A DNA stretch of 64,000 nt from Halobacteriovoraceae bacterium (GTDB lineage Bacteria > Bdellovibrionota > Bacteriovoracia > Bacteriovoracales > Bacteriovoracaceae): positions 248,001 through 312,000 of the forward strand of contig PASP01000014.1 in assembly GCA_002712005.1 (NCBI GenBank), in the 5' to 3' direction. The number at the start of each line of letters is the position of its first letter. The first letter of the stretch is position 1. The translations under genes and the position numbers were made by a program. Shown here in pieces: positions 1 through 6,936 of the stretch. A model generated the notes under the pieces. That model ran no database searches. It was not told where the DNA came from and saw nothing but the letters and a program-made list of their open reading frames with translations.

Positions 1-714
1 GATGGTTTCAAACTTCGCCATAAGAAGATCGGGATTAATTGAAAATTTATTTGAAAAGTCAGCGACCACCTCAGAATAAATTTTAAAATGTTCATTCTTT
101 TGTCTTCTGAACCAACCAATTCGAGGGGTGGGTACGACTGGGGTTTTAAGAATATCCCACTCCACATTTAGAGGATTGGATTGATCATTATTTAGAATTG
201 CAAGATCAAGTTTATGCTCTCCTGCCCAAAGAACTCCTTCTTTAATTTGACCTTTGTAAATTTCAATCTGAAATTTAGAATGACTCATCAAAGTTAGGGC
301 AGATTCTTCTGCAAAAAGCTCTTCATCTAAACCAATGAAATAGACTTCAAAACCTGAATCGCTTAATGATTTTTGAAGAAATGCTAAGTGATCAAGATAG
401 AATAAGTTCTTGGTGTGAGACTCATGTATAATTCCTATTTTCTTTACTTCAAGTTGGGAAAACTGAGAATGGATCGTCTCTTTGAAAACACGGCTTGAAT
501 AATCGAGATCCATAAGACAAAGGTTGTTAAATCCAGCAGGATAAATATTCATATCCACAGGAGCAAACTTCGTTTTACTTTCTCTAATATCGACACTGGA
601 ATAAATTGGTGTCGGTAGGCTCATCATATTTTGATCAAGGTAATCGTTGACCTCATTCCAATGGGAGCTAATAAAAGCTTCGAGCTCTTCTTTTGTATTG
701 TATTGGTACTTCAT
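1..714 (-). CDS. gshA: Glutamate-cysteine ligase, GshA family (partial, C-terminus outside window)
   Basis: Glutathione synthesis, first step: ATP-dependent joining of glutamate and cysteine in the cytoplasm. The frame opens at an ATG at 714 and runs off the left edge, giving 238 residues of a protein whose family is usually over 400 residues. The stretch at residues 49-65 (KFAPVDMN, then PAGFNNL) is the signature I associate with the proteobacterial/Acidithiobacillus-type GshA family (PF08886), which is not related in sequence to E. coli GshA. The two ArsA-like ATPase genes lie just upstream on the same strand, 45 nt away, so it may be the last gene of that operon. The family call rests on remembered motif similarity. 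The gene cannot be judged complete from this window. Confidence 0.72.
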   Translation of the reverse strand, partial: MKYQYNTKEELEAFISSHWNEVNDYLDQNMMSLPTPIYSSVDIRESKTKFAPVDMNIYPAGFNNLCLMDLDYSSRVFKETIHSQFSQLEVKKIGIIHESHTKNLFYLDHLAFLQKSLSDSGFEVYFIGLDEELFAEESALTLMSHSKFQIEIYKGQIKEGVLWAGEHKLDLAILNNDQSNPLNVEWDILKTPVVPTPRIGWFRRQKNEHFKIYSEVVADFSNKFSINPDLLMAKFETI

Positions 715-759
715 TTTTAGTCCTTACTTAGATGAAAGGGGAGTAGGAATAGAGGGGGT

Positions 760-1815
760 TTATTTCCAATGCTGAGCAAGCTCTTTGACATGCGATTGGG
801 GCAGTGCGCCCAATACTTCAGGAAAGAAAATCTCTGCCTTATGTCCTACAGTTTTCGATAACTGTTTTATCTTATTTTCCCTATCTTTCATAGACTGTCT
901 AAGACGAATAAGTTCACTGTTTTGGTCGTTAGGCTGCCACTTTTCGAGGAAAGGACTAAGAGATTTATTGACTAGTAAATACGAGTCCTTATGCATGAAC
1001 TGATTGGCCTCTGTTTGAAGCTCTTTTGCTTCATCATGCTTGAATTGCTCCACGCTTGTCACAAGAAACCAGTTGGAATAAGACTCTTTTTTTAGATTCT
1101 CTTGAAACTCAAGGGCATCAAGGAAAGACTGGCGATTCAGATAAAGACCACTAATGGCCTCTATGAAGTCTTCAACAAAGTCGGCACCGGTTACTTTTTC
1201 TAGGTACTTAAGAAGCTTCTTGATTCCCGAGGTCACAATCAATGAGAGAAAACCCGATTTTTGTCCCTCTTCATTACGGTTAAACTTTTTACCCATATAT
1301 TTAAAGATTTCAACAAAGGACTTATCGAAGAATTGCTTAATCTTTTCACTGGATTGAAGAAAGTCGATGAAGTGTTTTCCTGGGGGAGTATCTAAGATAA
1401 TCGTATCAAATTCTTTTAGCGATAATTGATATTGAACTTCAATGATGGCCATAATTTCATTCATACCTCCATAAGGGCGGGTAAGAATATTAACAATAGG
1501 ATTATCGAGTTCACGCTCATTTTCAGACTTTTGGGCCATTCTTTGAAGAGTGGTTTTAGGGGACATTAATAGTGCACTAAATTCCACATTGGGTTCATCA
1601 AAAATGGCACAGTCAATTTTATGAAGGGCACCAATTTCTTTATCTTCTAATCCAAGAACTTGCTTAAGGCGTCGAGCAGGGTCAATGGTGATAAGAAGAA
1701 CTTTCTTTTTTTGTTTGGCCAGAAATAGGGCTCTACTTGTCGCTAGGGTTGTTTTCCCAACACCACCAGTTCCACAAAAAATCTCTATAGGCTTTAAACT
1801 TATTTCTTGAGTCAT
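760..1815 (-). CDS. ArsA/Get3-family ATPase, second of a pair (altered P-loop)
   Basis: Cytoplasmic P-loop ATPase of the SIMIBI class (ArsA/Get3/TRC40). The Walker A at residues 14-23 reads CGTGGVGKTT: the P-loop lysine (K21) is present, but the signature lysine that ArsA and Get3 carry two residues into the loop is a threonine (T16). DPARR (45-49) and DTPPGKH (142-148) match the family's A-loop and switch II positions. It has one ATPase domain in 351 residues, so it is half of an ArsA. Its ATG overlaps the stop of the upstream ArsA-like gene by four bases, so the two are translationally coupled and could form a heterodimer. Substrate is unknown; no arsenite genes are nearby, so arsenic export is not implied. 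Confidence 0.85.
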   Translation of the reverse strand: MTQEISLKPIEIFCGTGGVGKTTLATSRALFLAKQKKKVLLITIDPARRLKQVLGLEDKEIGALHKIDCAIFDEPNVEFSALLMSPKTTLQRMAQKSENERELDNPIVNILTRPYGGMNEIMAIIEVQYQLSLKEFDTIILDTPPGKHFIDFLQSSEKIKQFFDKSFVEIFKYMGKKFNRNEEGQKSGFLSLIVTSGIKKLLKYLEKVTGADFVEDFIEAISGLYLNRQSFLDALEFQENLKKESYSNWFLVTSVEQFKHDEAKELQTEANQFMHKDSYLLVNKSLSPFLEKWQPNDQNSELIRLRQSMKDRENKIKQLSKTVGHKAEIFFPEVLGALPQSHVKELAQHWK

Positions 1816-2708
1816 GATGGATTACCCCCATGATTAAGATAATGAACAATGGCGGTTACGAGATTTTTATTATTGGTTTCTGAAAAGTGAGCAATAGGAT
1901 TCCATGATTGATCGAGTTCCTTAAGAACTTCTAATTCAAGTTTACACTTCTCTTTTATGAATTGAGGTAGTTCGTCATTATTCTGGGAATGATCTTCATT
2001 GGTATTTTGAGAGTTTTGCACAGCTGAATTTAAATGAAGCAAATCATTGAGTATAAAAAGTGGGTCTTTTACATTTCTCTGTTCAAGTTCAACAGCGAGA
2101 TCCTTTGCCTCTTGCGTGGCCATTAATGTAGGAAGTGCTGCAATGAGAACTTGAAGATGTTTATTCTTAAAGAGAAAATCTTCCATTCGGTCGATATCAT
2201 TGACGATAAGCCCTGTTCTAAACATATCTCGAAAGTTAAGTGGGCTTTCGAACATGGTTATTGCATGCCCTGAACTTGGTGAGTCGATGACAATGGTGAG
2301 TTCAGGATCTTCTTCAAGCATATTGATAATATGGCCAAGTAGGATCATATGACCAAGTCCTGGTAACATATTAAATAGCGAGCTAAAGAAGGGAGTCTTC
2401 ATAATCCAGCCCGCAACAGTCTCCGAGTGTAGCTTTTTGCCAATATATTCTTTGGCCGAAGTGTCCATGCAAAGTTTGAAGTAGGGGATCGAAAGCTCTT
2501 TGAGCAAACCTTCTGGCAAAGGCTGATCAAAACTATTATAGAGAACTTTTCTAGAGTCAGAATCTTTTAGGTATTTGGCAAAGGCCATGGCAAGGGTTGT
2601 TTTTCCAACTCCACCCTTACCGGTAACTATAAAAAGACGTTTTTCTGGGTTTTCTTTACTGGAAAGTATAGAAGGCAGTAATAAGGAGTTTGTAGTATCT
2701 TCCTTCAA
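1812..2708 (-). CDS. ArsA/Get3-family ATPase, first of a pair
   Basis: Single-domain ArsA/Get3-like ATPase of 298 residues. The Walker A at residues 30-38 (GKGGVGKTT) is the full deviant P-loop with signature lysine K31. The switch II region is DSPSSGHA (142-149). The usual DPA motif after the second strand is replaced by NSFDQP (58-63). The start is a TTG at 2708 inside the end of the upstream barrel gene, overlapping it by 53 bases; no ATG, GTG or stronger ribosome binding site lies before the P-loop, so initiation may depend on translation of the upstream gene. The downstream partner lacks the signature lysine, so within the pair only this protein can supply that residue. Function is otherwise unknown. 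Confidence 0.83.
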   Translation of the reverse strand: MKEDTTNSLLLPSILSSKENPEKRLFIVTGKGGVGKTTLAMAFAKYLKDSDSRKVLYNSFDQPLPEGLLKELSIPYFKLCMDTSAKEYIGKKLHSETVAGWIMKTPFFSSLFNMLPGLGHMILLGHIINMLEEDPELTIVIDSPSSGHAITMFESPLNFRDMFRTGLIVNDIDRMEDFLFKNKHLQVLIAALPTLMATQEAKDLAVELEQRNVKDPLFILNDLLHLNSAVQNSQNTNEDHSQNNDELPQFIKEKCKLELEVLKELDQSWNPIAHFSETNNKNLVTAIVHYLNHGGNPS

Positions 2709-3303
2709 CTTGTGGACCTACTTCTTGTTTAACGTCAAAAGGATTATGGTATGAAGCATACAGCCCAACCGTCATTTTGTCATTTAACTTAAGGTCACCA
2801 CCACCACCTAAATGGTAGCCAAAGACTAATTTTGTCTTAGACTCAACTAAATCGTTACCGATTTGTCTTCTCACTTTAGGAGCATAGAATCCTAGTCCTG
2901 CCACAGCAAATGGTGAGAAGTTATCAATTTGATAGAATTTTGACTTAAATCCCATATTCAAACTAGTAAGTTGAGTATAGGTATTGGCAAAAGATTGTTT
3001 GGAGTGATGAAAGTCAACAAGGAGATCGAATGAATAACTTGCAGTGTAGTTATAAAGAAGATCCCAAGTGATTTTGTCTTCACCAGTATCCCCAAAGTCT
3101 CCAGCAACAAATGTCTGACCAACTCCAATTCCAACAGAATGTTTCTGAAGGTCAGAGTAGGAACTCATTTGGGTCGCTACCTGAGATGCGGACTCGCTAG
3201 AGGTTAAATTTTGGATTTTTGATTTGGCAAAAACAGAAATGCCAGTGGTCAAAAGAACCACTGGCATTAATATTTTTGTAACGAAATTAATTTTTGATTT
3301 CAT
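2656..3303 (-). CDS. Outer-membrane beta-barrel protein
   Basis: A 215-residue exported protein. Residues 1-26 form a signal peptide (lysines, hydrophobic core, cleavage near VFA-K). The mature part shows alternating hydrophobic/polar strands rich in Tyr, Phe and Gly, including two glycine runs (FAVAGLGFYAP and HLGGGGDL), and ends with ITAFYTFQ, typical of small eight-stranded barrels of the outer-membrane beta-barrel/OmpA-like type. Its 3' end overlaps the start of the ArsA-like gene by 53 bases, an unusual arrangement for an envelope protein and a cytoplasmic ATPase. No specific function can be assigned. Confidence 0.7.
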   Translation of the reverse strand: MKSKINFVTKILMPVVLLTTGISVFAKSKIQNLTSSESASQVATQMSSYSDLQKHSVGIGVGQTFVAGDFGDTGEDKITWDLLYNYTASYSFDLLVDFHHSKQSFANTYTQLTSLNMGFKSKFYQIDNFSPFAVAGLGFYAPKVRRQIGNDLVESKTKLVFGYHLGGGGDLKLNDKMTVGLYASYHNPFDVKQEVGPQVEGRYYKLLITAFYTFQ

Positions 3304-3355
3304 CTACTCAATCTCTATTTAGCAGGCTTTTTAATTAAAGCCGACACTTTTAATT

Positions 3356-3763
3356 TTAGTTTAAAGTGTTGCTAGTTTCAACTGTGGTAGTTGTTGTCGT
3401 AGTAGAGAACTCATTGTTGTTCATGAAAGGCTTGAATTCTTCATTAGCAGGCTTTTCTTCAACAACTGGTGCTTCAATTCCTTCAAGACCACGGATATAA
3501 CCAGTGAATGTCCCTTCAGTTGAGCGAATTACTCTCTTAAGAAGTTCTGTATCACCAGCTTTTGTAGATTTTTTCTCTTGATCAAAAAGAAGTTGAATTT
3601 GAGTTGTGTAAGTAATGTCGTTCTTAGTTTTGTTGTCAATTACTTGGATCTCATGCCCTTCACGGATGATTTGAGCAATTTCTTCCAATGTTACGTAACA
3701 ACTTTGGTGTGTATCGTAAAGTTTACGGTTTTGGTAGCGCTTGATGATTCTTACGTCATTCAT
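3356..3763 (-). CDS. phaR: PhaR-type polyhydroxyalkanoate regulator (DNA-binding domain protein)
   Basis: Small DNA-binding regulator. Residues 1-65 match the PHB/PHA accumulation regulator DNA-binding domain: the opening IIKRYQNRKLYDT, then the VTLEEIAQIIREG helix and the VIDNKTKNDITY segment are diagnostic. In PHA producers the family (PhaR/PhbF) represses phasin and synthesis genes and senses polymer. The second half (residues 70-135) is variable and ends in a low-complexity threonine run (about 120-127). No PHA synthase or phasin gene is in this window, so in this organism it may act more broadly. It is preceded by a purine-rich ribosome binding site (AGGGGAAACAAAG) and a 550-base intergenic region. 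Confidence 0.85.
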   Translation of the reverse strand: MNDVRIIKRYQNRKLYDTHQSCYVTLEEIAQIIREGHEIQVIDNKTKNDITYTTQIQLLFDQEKKSTKAGDTELLKRVIRSTEGTFTGYIRGLEGIEAPVVEEKPANEEFKPFMNNNEFSTTTTTTTVETSNTLN

Positions 3764-4316
3764 CTTTGTTTCCCCTATTTGTGTGAAGGATTAAAACTTA
3801 TCCTGTTATTATTTAATTAAAATTTATTAACTCTTTATAAAATTGCACTTATTTAGAGGCGCATGGCAAAAGTGCTCTGGTGCAAGTCTTATATCAACGT
3901 TTGATTAATTACTTAACACGCAGTGTAATATTTTCTTAAGAAGGTTATGGGATTTCAATAATTTTGCTTTTTTAGCCTCTGATTTCAGTTACTTAAAAAG
4001 CCGATATCGCCTTAAAATCGACATAATGCCTTGCTTAACTTTGCGAGGTCTATGGATAGCAGCATTAAAATGATGCTGTCAACCTAAATACAGGGAAAAA
4101 TCCTTACAGAAACCACTGTCAGGATTCAGATTTCGTGTTTTTGACTAGTTAGGTCGGAATCTCTCAAGCCCCTTAGGGCCGGTAAATATTGCTTGTATAA
4201 TAGAAACATCGCATTAACCCTAAGTTTCACGGAGGAAGAGGACGAAAAAGTCTAGAGAGCGAGAATGGTAATTCTCTAAAGCTCTTAAAGTTGAAATCAA
4301 GAGTAAGGTTGGATAA
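3764..4316. other. Long intergenic region with hairpins; possible structured RNA or leader
   Basis: 553 bases without a convincing coding frame between divergent genes. Three hairpins follow one another: 4029-4034 with 4043-4048; 4055-4065 with 4070-4080 (11-base arms, one mismatch, one G-T pair, TAAA loop); and 4099-4109 with 4116-4126 (11-base arms, one mismatch). A fourth, nested stem lies in the probable leader of the TPR gene (4256-4260 with 4281-4285, enclosing 4261-4266 with 4271-4276). No hairpin is followed by a clean T-run. I do not recognise a known RNA family; a small RNA or leader structure is an inference. Confidence 0.4.
4196..4201 (+). promoter_or_regulatory. Candidate -10 element for the TPR lipoprotein gene
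   Basis: A perfect TATAAT at 4196-4201. The matching -35 position (4173-4178, TTAGGG) is poor, so activation by another factor is possible. Transcription from here would give a leader of about 108 bases before the ATG at 4317, containing the nested stem at 4256-4285. Confidence 0.4.
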
Positions 4317-6188
4317 ATGAAATTAAATAAAACCGCCCCCGTATTACTACTAAGTCTCATTCTGGTAGGTTGTGCTACCGGTCATAGAGAGGGTCAGCAA
4401 AATTCTCCTGAAGAAAAGATTTCAAGTGCGTCCTCGAATGGAGAAAAAGAGCTAAGTGATGAAGAAGTTGCAAAAGCTTTTGATAATCTCGATAAGAGAA
4501 TGGAAGAGATGGTGGCCAGCGCAAAAAAAGAGGGTCCTGAAGCCGTAAAATTTGTAACAGATGATCTCTTTTTTAAGGCCAATGATGCATCGATGAGAGG
4601 TGATTCCCATACGGCAGCTTATATCTTTAAGCATCTTGTCGCTCTACAACCCAAAGACTTTTATATTCGAAAAAAATATGCGGTTGAACTTATCCGTATA
4701 GGAAGTCTTGAGGAATCAAAAGAAATTCTAGAACCTTTACTGGTTGAAAGTGATTATAAAGACGAGACTCTTGGATTAATTCTTGGAGGTGTTCAAACAG
4801 CACTCGAAGAGAAAGAAGAGGCGAGAGAAACTTATTCTAAAGTAATGGTGAAGCATCCTGGAAATGAAGAGGCATGTATTTTTCTTGCGAAGTCCTACGG
4901 AATGGAAGCGAAGTATAAGAAGTCTCATCATTTACTGGATAAATGTTTTAAGAAAAATAAGAGAGCAAGCTTTCTCTATTATAATGGGAAAGTATTTCTT
5001 AAAGAGGGAAAAATCTCTCTTGCCCAAAAGAAGTTTAAACACGCTTTGAAAGTTGACCCTACTTACTACCAAGCGGCAATGGCGATGGGACTTACAAAAG
5101 AAGATAAAGGCGATACAAAAGGAGCTATTAAAGTTTACAAAAACTTTCTCGAAGCTTCTCCTCAGTCTTTTCCTGTTCTTTCTCGTTTAGTACAGTTGAT
5201 GTTTTCAAAAGAAATGTTTGCAGAGGTCTTACCGTATGCTGAACGATTGAGCTCTTTAGATGCTAGTGATCTGAACTTAAAAGTTCGTTTAGGGATTCTT
5301 TATACTGATGCTAAATCTTTTGATAAAGCTATTGGAGTCTTTAAAGAAATTTTAGCGGCAGTCCCGTCTTCTGATAAAGTTCTCTACTACTTAGGAACTC
5401 TTTATCAAGAAGTAGAGAAACCAGAAATGGCGATGGACTATTTTGGACAAATTCCAGAAACAAGTAATCTCTATGCAGATAGCTCCCTTCAGATGGCTAA
5501 AATTATGCAAATTCTAGTTGAACTTGATCATAATAAATGGTCAAAAAACTATGTCAGCCACTTAGAAGAAAGAGGTCAAAAAGTAGAAGCTTTAAAAGTT
5601 GAGTTTCAGGTAATGATGGCCACTTACTATGAGTCTCAATACCAATACGGAGATGCTATTGCATCACTGGAAAAGGTTCGTGAAGTAAATGATTACACAG
5701 AAAATCACGATTACTACCTAGCCTCCCTATACGAAAAAAATAAAGACTATATATCTTCTCGTAAAATTATTAAGGCCATCTTGAATGATGATCCTAATAA
5801 TGCTGATGCTCTTAATTTCTTAGGATACTCTCTTCTAGAGAGTGGGGATGATATTGATGAAGCGTATCGTTTGATTACAAAAGCCGTTTCTCTTAAGCCT
5901 GAGGATGGCTATATTAGAGATAGCTTGGGTTGGTTTTATTATAAAACCGGAAAAATAGAGAAAGCTCTTGTTGAAATTCAAAAAGCCTTTGACTTAGTTA
6001 AGACAGATGTTGTCATCACGAAACATTTAGCTATTATTTATCGTGACCTAGAAAAATTTGATATGGCAAAGAAATACTTTGTAGAGGCGCTAAGAAATTG
6101 CAAACTAGAATCGGAAAGAAAAGATATTCTCGACTCCCTTGGACCTCTAAAGGATCTAAGGTTACCCGCTTCCTCTGTTGTGGATTAG
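4317..6188 (+). CDS. TPR-repeat lipoprotein
   Basis: A 623-residue lipoprotein made mostly of tetratricopeptide repeats. The signal peptide ends in a lipobox with the acylated cysteine at residue 19 (LVGC-A). After a charged, disordered linker (about 20-70), helical repeats run from about 80 to 610, with recognisable TPR signatures such as YYQAAMAMGL, LNFLGYSLLESG and IRDSLGWFYYKTG. This architecture resembles PilF/BamD-like or PelB-like scaffold lipoproteins that hold envelope complexes together, but no partner is identifiable here. The next lipoprotein gene begins inside its 3' end in another frame, so the two are probably co-translated. Function beyond periplasmic scaffolding is unknown. 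Confidence 0.85.
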   Translation: MKLNKTAPVLLLSLILVGCATGHREGQQNSPEEKISSASSNGEKELSDEEVAKAFDNLDKRMEEMVASAKKEGPEAVKFVTDDLFFKANDASMRGDSHTAAYIFKHLVALQPKDFYIRKKYAVELIRIGSLEESKEILEPLLVESDYKDETLGLILGGVQTALEEKEEARETYSKVMVKHPGNEEACIFLAKSYGMEAKYKKSHHLLDKCFKKNKRASFLYYNGKVFLKEGKISLAQKKFKHALKVDPTYYQAAMAMGLTKEDKGDTKGAIKVYKNFLEASPQSFPVLSRLVQLMFSKEMFAEVLPYAERLSSLDASDLNLKVRLGILYTDAKSFDKAIGVFKEILAAVPSSDKVLYYLGTLYQEVEKPEMAMDYFGQIPETSNLYADSSLQMAKIMQILVELDHNKWSKNYVSHLEERGQKVEALKVEFQVMMATYYESQYQYGDAIASLEKVREVNDYTENHDYYLASLYEKNKDYISSRKIIKAILNDDPNNADALNFLGYSLLESGDDIDEAYRLITKAVSLKPEDGYIRDSLGWFYYKTGKIEKALVEIQKAFDLVKTDVVITKHLAIIYRDLEKFDMAKKYFVEALRNCKLESERKDILDSLGPLKDLRLPASSVVD

Positions 6189-6820
6189 TTCTCGTTGGAC
6201 TAGCAACCACATCATCTTGTTCCCTCTTTCAAAAAAAATCTGATAAATCCCTTGTACAAAGTCTACAAGGGATTTGTTTAACAGGCTCTGGTAAGGGTCG
6301 TATCGAGTTTGAAGGGGGAAGACACCTCTTTAACTATGAATCTCTTTTAAAAGATAGAGAGCAAAGATGGGCTTTGGGCCTAAATCTTCCGATCATTGGT
6401 CAAGAAATTCTCGAATTAGATATTCCTCGTAAGTTGGGAGAGCCTTACAAGGTGAGAGGGACTTTCGCAAAACGACTCAAACTCGATATCAAGTCAAAAC
6501 GGGATCGCGTTCTCTTAGGGAAATTCTTTCAGCGTTTATCTGAATTTACTTGGGTGGTGAGTCATAAAGATACTTCTTCTGCTGAGGCCCATGGCTGGGG
6601 CTTCTACCATGATGGCGAAGATATTTTCGGAGAAGTGCAGATATCTAAAGAATTTACCTTTAAGTTTAAATCGTTCTCATTTAACCAAGATGAAAAGTTC
6701 TATGAACGTATTGGATTGTCGATAGCGAGAAACTCTAGCTCAAAAGGGTCACGCAAAGCTCAAGGATTTGAGAAAGACTACATTCAATTGCAGTTATTTG
6801 TTTCTAGTTGTGAACTCTAA
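6098..6820 (+). CDS. Lipoprotein of unknown function, overlapping the TPR gene
   Basis: A 240-residue predicted lipoprotein. It starts at a TTG (6098) with a GAGG ribosome site eight bases upstream, 91 bases inside the preceding gene; no later in-frame ATG, GTG or TTG precedes the signal sequence. Residues 24-41 form the hydrophobic segment and lipobox, with cysteine 41 as the lipidation site (TTSSC-S). The mature domain has alternating strand-like segments (GKGRIEFEGG, RWALGLNLPIIGQEILEL) that could fit a LolB-like half-barrel; similarity is weak and I do not assign LolB. The deep overlap suggests it works with the TPR lipoprotein. Confidence 0.7.
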   Translation: MQTRIGKKRYSRLPWTSKGSKVTRFLCCGLVLVGLATTSSCSLFQKKSDKSLVQSLQGICLTGSGKGRIEFEGGRHLFNYESLLKDREQRWALGLNLPIIGQEILELDIPRKLGEPYKVRGTFAKRLKLDIKSKRDRVLLGKFFQRLSEFTWVVSHKDTSSAEAHGWGFYHDGEDIFGEVQISKEFTFKFKSFSFNQDEKFYERIGLSIARNSSSKGSRKAQGFEKDYIQLQLFVSSCEL

Positions 6821-6936
6821 TTCTTGATGCGATGTGTTTCTATCATTTTCTTAATCCCTTTAAAATTAACAATTTTTCTTATATAAGAACCCCCTACAAT
6901 TGAATTTCAATGTATCTCAGGCAAAGGATTTTTTTC

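Noticed and set aside
760-2708. Arsenite efflux operon
   Set aside because: No arsB, arsC, arsR or arsD-like gene nearby, and the ATPases are single-domain with altered motifs.
4000-4007. GCCGATAT as another sigma-28 site
   Set aside because: No TAAA at the proper distance and over 300 bases from the next gene in that direction.
4202-4316. c-di-GMP (GEMM) riboswitch in the TPR gene leader
   Set aside because: The leader has stems but none of the conserved GEMM sequence blocks that I could recognise.
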